64,000 nucleotides of DNA from Mytilus trossulus (Eukaryota > Mollusca > Bivalvia > Mytilida > Mytilidae). The translations under genes were made by a program, and so were the position numbers. The DNA is taken from the NCBI RefSeq assembly GCF_036588685.1, contig NC_086382.1, positions 75,613,999 through 75,677,998 of the forward strand. Reading direction: 5' to 3'. Position 1 is the stretch's first letter; every line of letters begins with the position of its first letter. Shown here piece by piece: positions 1 to 10,592 of the stretch. The notes under the pieces are model-generated. The model did no database searches. It was given only the letters and a program-made list of their open reading frames with translations, and was not told the origin of the DNA.

Positions 1-246
1 TAATACAACCTCAGTATTTAGGATATTTGAATTCGTTGGTTTGTCAAAGTCTGCATATATAAAGCCTAAACAAGTTTTTTTTCTTCAAACATTACAATTT
101 TTAAATTTTTACTTTTTAAATTTAATACTTTTAATTTAAACAAATCAACTCTTTTTTTGATTAGTTTGGTGGAAAACATTAAAGTATTTGCCACATTGAT
201 GTAGTTGATGTATAATTACATTTTTTTGTTATTTTTTTCATTTTAG

Positions 247-446
247 TTCCTGGAATAGTTGATCGCCAATTTATGCATATCTTGGAAAACTCAGTTACCA
301 TATTCTGGTCAATACCTCAGCACCCAAACGGAGTTGTAGATGGATACACTTTAACATTTTGGTCTAACAATAAAATAGCTACTATCAGTTTTACCTGTGT
401 TGATTGTCCTAATGCAAAGGATTGCAGTTTTCTTAGTCATCGACAG
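247..446 (+). CDS. exon: first half of FN3 domain
   Basis: The acceptor is the pyrimidine-rich stretch ending in AG at 245-246 and the donor is GT at 447. Read in phase 1 it gives PGIVDRQF, then FWSIPQHPNGVVDGYTLTFW, the W..P..NG.V.GY signature of the A-C strands of fibronectin type III domains. An unusual CVDCPNAKDC cluster of three cysteines follows. The exon ends in phase 0. Confidence 0.8.
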
Positions 447-3400
447 GTGATTATATGATATGATTGTTGCCAATGTTGGCAATGTATGGGATATAGTAAC
501 AGTCTTCAGACGACCATCCGTCCTTCCAATCGTTATTCAATGATACTCAGAGACCGTTCGATATAAAGCATTTGGGGTATTTTATTACTTGATTTTGTTA
601 GTTGAAAAACACCTATTCTAACATGACGTCCTTCAAACGATTTGAGTACACACCCGTGGTAAAATATGAATATATTGTTAGGGCTGTTCCGATTGTACTC
701 CCACGTCATATGTGTTTTTATGAATGAGCTACCCGACGTCATAGAACAATGACGTCAGAATATAAGCTTTTTACGGGAAATTACACGCTTGTGCAACAGA
801 AAATCATCACAACGAGGAAACGTAAACAAATGATGATAAAATATCTTATATTAGCCATTTTTGTATAAATAGGAGACAATAATCATTTAGATTCATCCAA
901 TCTTATCGCAATATGTTAATGTAAATAGTTTAAATATCATAATTTATTTAGTTTGCTTCGTTATTATACGTCAATTTAATAGTGCGTTTATTTACGAGAA
1001 CGGCAAAACATGCCTTCACCTAGAGCGCTTCGATACAAAACAATTGCCGTATTTATCCTATTAGAATCGAAATAATTAATTGGGGCTTGAATATATCGTG
1101 ATTTTACCACGGGTTGTCCGTGAATGCCGATATTTTACCCCTCGCTATCGTTCAGGGTAAAATATTTGTCATAAAGGGCGAACCCGTGGTAAAATCACGA
1201 ATTATTCAAGCCCCCATGAATTATTTCTTAAACATGTCTCGGAATTTTGAGGCCAGCTGAAGGACGCCTCCGGGTGCGAGAATTTTTCGCTACATTGAAG
1301 ACCTGTTGGTGACCTACTGCTGTTGTTTTTTTCTATGGTCGGGTTGTTGTCTCTTTGACACATTCCCCATTTCCATTCTCAATTTTATCCCAATAAGAAA
1401 CAATAACCCTATACGCACTTATCAGTAATAAGTTAAAGTAATAACTGTGATGGCACTTTTACACGAAGTTTTATATTCACAACAGTTTATTGTTTATGAA
1501 TTGAAAGATTTTCTTTTGAGAACCAAATAAGGAGGAAGATAGTTCTGTCAAAATAATTCACTTCAGAACTGTATTTGTTCTTCCCGATATGATATAAAAG
1601 ATAAATTGACAAGAGGTTTTAATTCAGTACTAAAACAATTATCGAATGCTATTTTAGATAAGGTCAGCAACATTTACAGACAGTACAACATTTAATGATA
1701 TCAATAGCACCATACCTTTTAAATGGCGACAAACAAAGTTCATATTTACCATTGACAACCTTCAGCAATATACTAACTACTCATACACTCTATGGACCTC
1801 TACAAAACAAGGAAGCGGACCATTATTTTTTGCCTCGTTTCGAACAGTTAAAGGTAAGAACGTTAGCTTTTATTTATAAAAACTATGAACAACTTGAAGA
1901 ATGGAGTCTAAACCTTAAACGTATATAATGCTGTCGTTAATGCATAGGCGATGTCCGTTGAGTTTAAGCAGTTCATATATTGCAATGTATTTTTTTCTTA
2001 TTCATTTATGTATTTCTTTGTATTCCTGTCACAAAGTCATTTCAGCTGTATTTTGTAACATTTAGATTTAAGCACGAGGTTTGGCTAGCTATAACACCTG
2101 GTTCAACTCATCCTTTTGTTTCTTGAAATTTCCTTTATCAAGAGTGTATTCTTTCTAACACAAACGATGCAAATAGCTAACACAACACATGTTTGATAAT
2201 TTCTTTTAAACATACTTTTGCAAAGTTTACACAAGCTGTGACAAACGATGCAAACGATAAAAATGCGTATGCAGTTTGTCGTTTGCTAGTACAAACGCTA
2301 AATTTGTTTCTTACCGTCAACCTGATTAACCGATGCATTTGTTTCTACGTTTGTAAAAGATCTGTTTACCAACAACATGTGTATGCAGTATCGAAAATTC
2401 AAACAGGGTCAGTAAAGACTTATTTAGGTGGCTCATGGGTACAAAAATTTCAGCAAAAATTAAACCTTTAATCTTTTATTACAAATTTTATTTATAACAC
2501 TATTTGTTATTACTTTATGATATGGTACAAACATCAACCCAAAAAATTGATTTGTTTTCGCCCCAGATGACTTTTAAAATTTTTATATCATTGAAAAAGC
2601 TCCAAATTGTCTCCCTTTGGTGCAAAAATGCCATTTTTGGCATTAAATTTGAAATATCTTTTTTAACTCAACGGTGACCAATATTTTTTATTATTGCTAT
2701 CAAATAACCTGTACATAAACTAAATAATTGTAAAATTTAAGCGATGTCTGTATTTTAGTTGATATAACATCTATTTCTCCTATTAATTCAACAGAAAAAA
2801 AGGACATTTACAAAAATGTATGCTTCTTCCAGAGGCATATTGTGAGCTAAAATGAACGGTGACCCCATTTTTTTTATTTCATTTTTATTTTAAGTATATG
2901 ATAAAGATCGTTTATAAAAAATATAGCAAAATCCTATATCAGAAAGAAAAAATATTTATACCCAGGAGCCCCCTTAAACGATGTATTTGTTTCTGCTTTT
3001 TTGTAGTGTTAAGAAAACAACAACAAACGCGACACAAATTTTACAAAATTTTGTTAAGAAAGAAATACGGCCCAATTCATGAGTCTGACAGTTTCATCCA
3101 TTCGTTTGAGGTGCTTGAATCATTGAAATGGACATTTGATTACGGACTTCCCGTTTTGATTTTTTTCGGCGTTAGGTATTATAGTTATTTTAGTTTTTGC
3201 AGATTTATACAGTTTCAATCTTTTTTTGAAGGTCATATACGTGAATCTACATCCAGTGGATCGATAATAGCAGGAGCTGTTGTTGGCAGTATTGCTGGAA
3301 CGGCAATTATATTGTTGTTTGGAAGATTTGTTTACAAATGGTATCAGAGGCGGATTAGAGGTATACATACATAAAACATATATTTTTTCAAATCATTAAA

Positions 3401-5001
3401 TCTTTATAATTGCACATCGGAAACACATTTTTATGAACTGTTGTTTTGTGAATTGCATTCAAGGAAAAGTTAACAGAAATATGTCACCACTTGCATTATA
3501 CCTCTTAGAAACACATCTTTCGACACGTTCTTAACTATTAAGTTATGTCTTCATGAACAGTGAATCAATGACATACAACACAAAAGGCATAAGAATGTAA
3601 ATCTATGTTTGATCGATTATCGTTTATTGCAAGTATATCCAGCTATAAATCAGGTTCATTCACCATTTTCGACACAATGATGTCGTCAGGACTACTAGTT
3701 GCATGACGAATGAAAGTCACGCCATAGTCTTTGTTACGTTATGTTATCAGTTATATATCGTTCACAAGTTTTACATGGATACCGGGACACGCTTCGAGTT
3801 CGGTATTTTTGTTATTATACTTTTTACGTCCATCTTGGTGAGGACAATTCATATATGTGCGAATGATTCTAATTCCAAAGTATACAACAGAAAAAAAACT
3901 CCGAAATGAAATATATTGTTATATCAAGTAGGACATATATAACTTCTTCATAAGAAACAACACCAACAAATATGTGTCACAAACACACAATTGATTTTGT
4001 CTCATCTGTAAACAAAACCACATGTGTCGTTGTATCATTTGATGAAGGGAAAACTTTGTTGTCTAAAAACACGATACAATTGACGACGTAATTAAAAAAA
4101 ACCTGCTTACACAGAACTGAACAAGTCATAAACTTATGCTCAATTGATAGAAAATTAATTATGTTTTGTAACCATAGCTGTTTTCATTTTCTAGGAAACA
4201 CAACAAAATCCGATGGAAGGTAAACAAAATAATCTACAATTTACTCAAATTTACATGAATGACCAAACATTTCGAAATATATAATAGAAGCTCTAAATGT
4301 ATCCATTTATATAATGTTGTCAGTTTGTTTTAGATTTATGAGTTTGACTATCCCTTTGGTATCTTTCGTCCCTCTTTAATATAAATCGCGTGTTTCATAG
4401 GTGCATCATACTCAAACTGTTAGAAAATTACTGATATTAAAAAGAAACTGGCAAAGTGTTGATGTATACGACATTAAATGGCAAATACAATGTATTCATC
4501 TGTGCATGCATCTACGAGCGGTAAACCATTGCTGGTTCGCTAGTGATAACCATCGTGCGTAACTTTAAAAAATAAGGTGTTAAGGCCATAACTTGTGATA
4601 AGGCATGATACCAATAACCAATAGGGAGTACTGTATATTTTGTATGCAATATTGATGGAGATGAATGCACCGTAGTTTGTTTTATGTAAACCTACTGTTT
4701 ACCTCAACAGAGATGGGTTTTTTTTCACAAAATTAAAACAAAAGTAAAGAGAAAGAGAGAAAAAAAATCAAGATGACAAATCCATTTATTTGTGTATTGT
4801 TCATGCTCTGTATTCATGATATGATAGTTTGTTTAACGTTATGTTGTCATTGCTTTTTCTATTAAGAAAGAGTCAAATTATTCTGACAACATTTAGGTTT
4901 TTTTATATTCTACAATTACTTCTTGAAGGAGTCAACAATATGAAGATATTTCACCAGAAACAGAAGCCAACGTTTACGAGACACTGGAAATAGCAATGTA
5001 A
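247..5001 (+). CDS. FN3-domain transmembrane receptor with ITAM-like tail (3' part of gene; 5' exons outside window)
   Basis: Five exons join in one frame: 247-446, 1658-1853, 3232-3360, 4195-4219, 4929-5001 (stop TAA 4999-5001). Intron phases run 1, 0, 1, 1, 2, and every junction is GT-AG. The product reads as one fibronectin type III domain split over two exons, a transmembrane exon, a 25 bp cytoplasmic exon and a short last exon. The tail contains YEDI, then eight residues, then YETL, which fits the ITAM spacing YxxI/L-x6-8-YxxI/L. ITAM tyrosines are phosphorylated by Src-family kinases and recruit Syk-type kinases in known receptors; that role here is inference. The first exon begins in phase 1, so more extracellular exons must lie to the left. 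The exon/phase design from FN3 to tail matches the convergent minus-strand receptor gene at 15408-37313. Ligand unknown. Confidence 0.8.
447..1081. other. intron with no recognised gene
   Basis: Intron sequence of the FN3 receptor gene. The short open frame on the minus strand at 533-742 has no recognisable motif. The piece CCCGTGGTAAAATATGAATA near 652 resembles the arms of the hairpin element at 1082-1214. Confidence 0.4.
1082..1214. repeat. 133 bp hairpin element (MITE-like)
   Basis: The two ends are inverted copies. GGGGCTTGAATATATCGTGA opens the element and its near-complement closes it at about 1180-1214. The arm match covers roughly 35 bases, and a second inner inverted pair (TATTTTACCC at 1131-1140 against GGGTAAAATA at 1155-1164) makes the whole unit fold on itself. 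No open frame. Confidence 0.7.
1242..1390 (+). repeat. dispersed repeat family R3
   Basis: Begins near GAGGCCAGCTGAAGGACGCC and ends with CATTCCCCATTTCCATTCTC. The same sequence recurs at about 25884-26030, 41105-41265 and 45694-45845, and inverted at 54062-54138, 59776-59880, 60909-61013 and 63154-63295. It is a short noncoding interspersed element of unknown class. Confidence 0.7.
1658..1853 (+). CDS. exon: second half of FN3 domain
   Basis: Acceptor TTTTAG at 1652-1657, donor GTAAG from 1854. It starts in phase 0 and ends in phase 1, exactly complementing the exon at 247-446. It encodes 65 codons including IDNLQQYTNYSYTLW and TKQGSGP, matching the L.pyT.Y...v.A.T..G.G end of an FN3 domain. 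Confidence 0.8.
1854..3231. other. intron with no recognised gene
   Basis: Between FN3 and transmembrane exons. AT-rich. The string ACAAACGATGCAAA recurs near 2160-2260 and AACGGTGACC recurs near 2670 and 2853, hinting at old repeats, but no domain, RNA gene or inverted terminus was found. Confidence 0.4.
3232..3360 (+). CDS. exon: transmembrane segment
   Basis: Acceptor TTTTTTTGAAG ending at 3231, donor GTATAC at 3361, phases 1-1. After a Ser/Thr-rich stalk (RESTSSGS) comes IIAGAVVGSIAGTAIILLFG and then a basic stop-transfer run (YKWYQRRIRG). This is a type I single-pass membrane segment. Confidence 0.85.
4195..4219 (+). CDS. exon: 25 bp cytoplasmic micro-exon
   Basis: Acceptor TTTTCTAG ends at 4194 and donor GTAAAC starts at 4220. 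It enters in phase 1 and leaves in phase 2, giving NTTKSDG. The minus-strand receptor has a 22 bp exon in the same place with the same phases, which supports this very short call. Confidence 0.65.
4929..5001 (+). CDS. exon: last coding exon with ITAM-like motif
   Basis: Acceptor AG at 4927-4928 follows a T-rich tract. In phase 2 it reads SQQYEDISPETEANVYETL EIAM and stops at TAA 4999-5001. The two tyrosine motifs YEDI and YETL are separated by eight residues. Acidic residues around each tyrosine are typical of tyrosine-kinase substrates. Confidence 0.75.
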
Positions 5002-5118
5002 CGGATAGCTAAATTACTGTATTATTTTTTTATTTTATGTGTCTTCATTTATAATTTATGTTTCAATTTTGACTTGTGTTATTTCCTAATTCCTGAAACA
5101 TTTCAGTGCTGCATACTC

Positions 5119-5754
5119 TAACGTAAGGGTACCCAAATTGCACCGAGTACCCAAATTGCACCTATTTAGAAAAAATGGCCACGGAAATCTTACAAAATTT
5201 CCTAGAGACTTAACAATTTGTATTTTTATGATTTTATACTAGGCACGTCTTTCAACATATGTAAACATATTTAGATATACACAAAACGTTCACAGTATTT
5301 ATCAACAGATGGACTGTTTACTGAAAAAACAAAATGTACGAAAACGTCATCATGCGACGTCATCAAAACGTCATCTTTTTAAAATTAGCAAATACAATAT
5401 ATTATAAGTATCCATTTCGTAAAATATGAAGAGTAAGCATAGACTAATATCCAATTGTTCAAAATATTCGAAGAAATTAAACAAAAGCTCGGTTATTAGA
5501 CTTTTGACGATGTGAATTTAAGCATGGATGCAATTTGGGTACTCCTCATTACAGAATCATGGACAGTTTGGAGGTTGATTCAAACCCATTTTTTTATGAC
5601 TCAAAATGGGATTAAAATTTAAATTGGTGTACCTATAAAATGAAGAAGGATAGGGCTACAAAATAGACACATTAATGACATTTATTTCTAGATCATAAAA
5701 AAACGTAGGTGAAAAAACTGTCAAAATAGGTGCAATTTGGGTACCGTCACGTTA
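5119..5754. repeat. 0.64 kb terminal-inverted-repeat element (non-autonomous DNA transposon)
   Basis: The left end, TAACGTAAGGGTACCCAAAT plus TGCACC, is mirrored at the right end (about 5729-5754) with two mismatches over 26 bases. A second copy of the GTACCCAAATTGCACC module lies just inside the left end (5148-5163), and an inverted GCAATTTGGGTACT piece lies at 5530-5543. There is no coding frame. A target duplication could not be fixed. Confidence 0.65.
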
Positions 5755-6668
5755 TACACCGTAGTTAAAAATATTATGTTTCAAAATTAATTAATGAACT
5801 GAAAAGATTTTATAAGATCATTGCAACCTTAATTATAAGTATTCTCCTATATGAAAAAATCCGTGACGTTTGATATGAATACAACCAAAGATAGTATAAT
5901 AATGGGCCTCGCCTAGCTTATAAATAAACATTCTTTTTCCCTAACTTTGTTTCGAAAAAATCTTTAAAGTCTTGAAATATGAATATTTGATATGAATTGT
6001 AACACTGCACCATTATATTATATACACATGCATAATAATGATTGAACTGTATTTAATATTCGACAAGTCATCTTCTTTTAATATCGACATCACTGATGCA
6101 TAATTTTTTTATATCATTGATTGTTTTTAGCTTTTAACTAGCTTTAAAATCGTACTTTCCAGGTAAGTTACCTGTTTATACAATTTGTAATGATTTTTGT
6201 TATTTGATATATGTTTATAGTGTTATATCGGGTCTTATACCAGCTTTGATAAGTCTTTGTTATGACTATAAATTTTCACTTCTGTTCTCGTACTATGAAC
6301 AACAAAATTATCTATTTTGTAAAAAAATCCGTTCTCCATTTTTCCTGTATACCTTACAACAAAATTATATTCATTTACCTATGTTCAATATTCTATTTTG
6401 CGGCAATTTGTTCAAAGTTGATTGTCAATGATCGTGTTTCTTATATAGTTCAACATTTCAGCTCTTATATTCTATTGATTTTTTTTTTGTGTCAAAGATC
6501 AAATTTATTTTTTTATTGTATGTCCACTTGTATTTATATGTCTTTTGATTAAGTTAAGCCATTTCATTTGATATATTTAAGTGTGTCTTTCTATGTGGTG
6601 ATATTACATTATTGTTTTAGGTAAGGGTGAACGTTGATACCTATTAATAAACTCATCATAGATACCAG
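5755..6668. other. gene-free AT-rich stretch
   Basis: Two overlapping open frames at 6204-6552 are hydrophobic only because the DNA is T-rich. No splice-flanked domain was found on either strand. The end (about 6650-6668) is the start of a dispersed repeat. Confidence 0.4.
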
Positions 6669-8010
6669 GACTAAATTTTATATACGCCAGACGCGCGTTT
6701 CGTCTGCAAAAGACTCATCAGTTACGTTCGAATCCAAAAAAGTTTAAAAGGGCCAAATAAAGTACGAAGTTGAAGAGCATTGAGGACCAAAATTCCTAAA
6801 AAAAATTCCAAATACAGCTAAGGGAATCTATGCCTGAGGTGGAAAAGCCTTAGTATTTCAAAAATTCAAAATTTTGTTAACATTTAATTTATAAATATAA
6901 CCATATCAATGATAATTCATGTCAGCACAAAAGTGCTGACTACTGGGCTGGTGATAAAACGCATAAACCCGCTGCATTTGTGTGCACCTGTCCAAAGTCA
7001 GGAACCTGATGTTCAGTAGTTGTTGTATGTTGGTGTGGTTCATAAGGGTTTCTCGTTTATATATAGGTTATACAGTTGTTTTTCCCATTTGAAGTTTTTT
7101 ACACTTTCCATATTTTGGGGCCCTTTACAACTTGCTGTTTGATGTGTGCAAAGACTCCATGTTAAAAACCGCACTTTTAACTATAATGGATTACTTTTAC
7201 AAGCTGTGACAAGGATAGAGAGTTGTCTCATTCGCTCCCATATGTATCACGTTCAATAATAATGCTTTAATCTCACTTGATAATTTCTACCTAAGTTTTG
7301 TAGTAAAAGCTTTAATAAACTAGAGGCTCTAAAGATTAAAATTATCTCTATCTATAATGAACTTGTCCGTGTAGTTTCAGTGGAAAATAATAGTAAAAAT
7401 TTACAAATTTTATGAAAATTGTTAAAAATTGATCATAAAGGACAATAACTTCTTTGGAGGTCAATTAACCATTTTGGTCATTTTGACTTATTTTTGAGTC
7501 TTAAATTGCTGTACATTATTGCTCTTTACAGTTTATCTCTATCTATAATAATATTCAAGATAATAACCCAAAACAGCAAAATTTCCTTAAAATTACCAAT
7601 TTAGGGGAAGCAACCTAACAATGAGTTGTCCGATTCATCTGAAATTTCAGGGCAGATAGATCTTGTCCAGATAAACAATTTTACCCCTTGTCAGATTTGC
7701 TCTAAATGCTTTGGTTTTTGAGTTATAAGCCAAAAACTGCATTTTACCCCTATGTTCTATTTTTAGCTGTAGCGGCCATCTTGGTTGGTTTGCCCGGTCA
7801 CAAAACACAATTTTTAAACTAGATAGCCTAATAATGATTCTGGCTATGTTTGGTAAAATTTGGCCCAGTGGTTTCACAGGAGAAGATTTTTGTGAAAGTT
7901 AACTAAGATTTACGAAAAATGGTTAAAAATTTACTATAAAGGTCAATAACTCCTAAAGGGGTCAAATGACCATTTTGATCCATTGACTTATTTGTAAATC
8001 TTACTTTGTT
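6669..8010. repeat. tandem segmental duplication, copy 1 (1342 bp)
   Basis: From GACTAAATTTTATATACGCC at 6669 this segment is repeated from 8011 with almost no differences (for example GACTACTGGG at 6938-6947 against GTCTACTGGG at about 8280). Copy 1 lacks a 122 bp block present in copy 2 at 8678-8799. It contains three dispersed families in order: R1 (ACGCGCGTTTCGTCT), the SINE-like R2 (ending near CTCATTCGCTCCCATATGTA) and part of R6. Confidence 0.85.
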
Positions 8011-9475
8011 GACTAAATTTTATATACGCCAGACGCGCGTTTCGTCTGCAAAAGACTCATCAGTTACGTTCGAATCCAAAAAAGTTTAAAAGGGCCAAAT
8101 AAAGTACGAAGTTGAAGAGCATTGAGGACCAAAATTCCTAAAAAAAATTCCAAATACAGCTAAGGGAATCTATGCCTGAGGTGGAAAAGCCTTAGTATTT
8201 CAAAAATTCAAAATTTTGTTAACATTTAATTTATAAATATAACCATATCAATGATAATTCATGTCAGCACAAAAGTGCTGTCTACTGGGCTGGTGATAAA
8301 ACGCATAAACCCGCTGCATTTGTGTGCACCTGTCCAAAGTCAGGAACCTGATGTTCAGTAGTTGTTGTATGTTGGTGTGGTTCATAAGGGTTTCTCGTTT
8401 ATATATAGGTTATACAGTTGTTTTTCCCATTTGAAGTTTTTTACACTTTCCATATTTTGGGGCCCTTTACAACTTGCTGTTTGATGTGTGCAAAGACTCC
8501 ATGTTAAAAACCGCACTTTTAACTATAATGGATTACTTTTACAAGCTGTGACAAGGATAGAGAGTTGTCTCATTCGCTCCCATATGTATCACGTTCAATA
8601 ATAATGCTTTAATCTCACTTGATAATTTCTACCTAAGTTTTGTAGTAAAAGCTTTAATAAACTAGAGGCTCTAAAGAGCCTGTGTCGCTCACCTTGGTAT
8701 ATGTGAATTGAACAAAGGTAGCAGGCAGTTCATGACAAAATTGTGTTTAGGTGATTGTGATGTGTTTGTTCATCTTACTTGACTGAACATTCTTGCTGCT
8801 TAAAATTATCTCTATCTATAATGAACTTGTCCGTGTAGTTTCAGTGGAAAATAATAGTAAAAATTTACAAATTTTATGAAAATTGTTAAAAATTGATCAT
8901 AAAGGACAATAACTTCTTTGGAGGTCAATTAACCATTTTGGTCATTTTGACTTATTTTTGAGTCTTAAATTGCTGTACATTATTGCTCTTTACAGTTTAT
9001 CTCTATCTATAATAATATTCAAGATAATAACCCAAAACAGCAAAATTTCCTTAAAATTACCAATTTAGGGGAAGCAACCTAACAATGAGTTGTCCGATTC
9101 ATCTGAAATTTCAGGGCAGATAGATCTTGTCCAGATAAACAATTTTACCCCTTGTCAGATTTGCTCTAAATGCTTTGGTTTTTGAGTTATAAGCCAAAAA
9201 CTGCATTTTACCCCTATGTTCTATTTTTAGCTGTAGCGGCCATCTTGGTTGGTTTGCCCGGTCACAAAACACAATTTTTAAACTAGATAGCCTAATAATG
9301 ATTCTGGCTATGTTTGGTAAAATTTGGCCCAGTGGTTTCACAGGAGAAGATTTTTGTGAAAGTTAACTAAGATTTACGAAAAATGGTTAAAAATTTACTA
9401 TAAAGGTCAATAACTCCTAAAGGGGTCAAATGACCATTTTGATCCATTGACTTATTTGTAAATCTTACTTTGTTG
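8011..9475. repeat. tandem segmental duplication, copy 2 (1464 bp)
   Basis: Second copy of 6669-8010. The extra 122 bp (8678-8799) begins GCCTGTGTCGCTCACCTTGG. The copies differ at very few bases, so the duplication is recent or is an assembly artefact from two haplotypes. The minus-strand open frames at 7647-7877 and 9111-9341 are the same repeat translated twice. Confidence 0.85.
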
Positions 9476-10380
9476 AACATTTTTGCTGTTTACAGTTTAT
9501 CTCTATACATAATAATATTCAAGATAATATCCAAAAACAGCAAAATTTCCATAAAATTACCAATTCAGGGGCAGCAACCCAACAATATGTTGTCCCATTC
9601 ATCTTAAAATTTCAGGGCAGATAGATCTTCACCAGATAAACAGTTTTACCTCTGTCAGATTTGCTCTAAATGCTTTGGTTTTTGAGTTATAAGCCAAAAA
9701 CTGCATTTTACACCTATGTTCTATTTTTAGCCATGGCGGCCATCTTGGTTGGTTGGCCGGGTAAAAAAACACAATTTTTAAACTACATACCCCAAAGATG
9801 ATTGTTGCCAAGTTTGGATTAATTTGTCCCGGTAGTTTCAGAGGAGAAGATTTTTGTAAAAGATCATGGAGATTTACGAAAAATGGTTAAAAATTGACTA
9901 TAAAGGGCAATAACTCCTAAAGGGGTCAACTGACCATTTTGGTCATGGTTAATTATTTGTAAATCTTACTTTGCTGAACATTATTGCTGTTTACAGTTTA
10001 TCTCCATCTATAATAATATTCAAGATAATAACCAAAAACAGTAAAATTTCCTTAAAATTACCAATTTAGGGGCAGCAACCCAACAATGGGTTGTCTGATT
10101 CATATAAAATTTTCAAGGCAGATAGATCTTGACCTGATAAACAATTTTATCCATTGTCAGATTTGCTCTAAATTCTTTAGTTTTTGTGTTATAGGCCAAA
10201 AACTGCATTTTACCCCTATGTTCTATTTTTAGCCATGGCGGCCATCTTGGTTGGTTGGCCGGGTCAAAAAACACAATTTTTAAACTAGATACATCAATGA
10301 TGATTGTGGCCAAGTTTAGTTAATTTGGTTCAGTAGTTTCAGAGGAGATTTTGGCCTTTTAGGCCAGGTGAGCTAAAAAT
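8660..10380. repeat. dispersed repeat R6 with three internal ~0.5 kb subunits
   Basis: It runs from CTAGAGGCTCTAAAGAGCCT near 8661 to GGCCAGGTGAGCTAAAAA near 10361-10378. The ends contain GCTCACC and GGTGAGC as an inverted pair. Inside, a block of about 0.5 kb (GTTTATCTCTATC ... TTTGGCCCAGTGGTTTCA) repeats three times, at about 9000, 9490 and 9990. All minus-strand frames here are translations of that block. No known coding domain. Confidence 0.6.
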
Positions 10381-10479
10381 GTAGTAAATATATAATTTGC
10401 TTTATGTTGAACATCTGTATTAATAAGAATTAGATGTTGTATTTTGGAAAATCTAGACAATTCACAGCAAGTGAATAAG

Positions 10480-10592
10480 AAAATGCCTGTAACAGATCAA
10501 GAATATGACTGTTGTTTTACATTCGTTTGATGTGTTTCAGCTTTTGATTTTGCTCAGGGCCTTTCTGTTTGAAATTTTCCTCGGAGTTCAGT
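10480..10592 (+). repeat. dispersed repeat family R7
   Basis: Contains CATTCGTTTGATGTGTTTCA and TTTTCCTCGGAGTTCAGTA. Similar sequence recurs at about 17935-18040, 21478-21620 and 23925-24020, each ending in the (G/T)AGTTCAGTA-like string followed by T-rich DNA. Confidence 0.55.

Noticed and set aside
6204-6552. Two overlapping hydrophobic ORFs as membrane proteins
   Set aside because: T-rich DNA gives hydrophobic codons; no supporting motif or splice structure.
7647-10313. Four similar minus-strand ORFs (MKPLGQILPNIARI type) as a small gene family
   Set aside because: They are the same noncoding dispersed repeat (R6 subunit) read in one frame; the surrounding DNA repeats just as well as the frame does.
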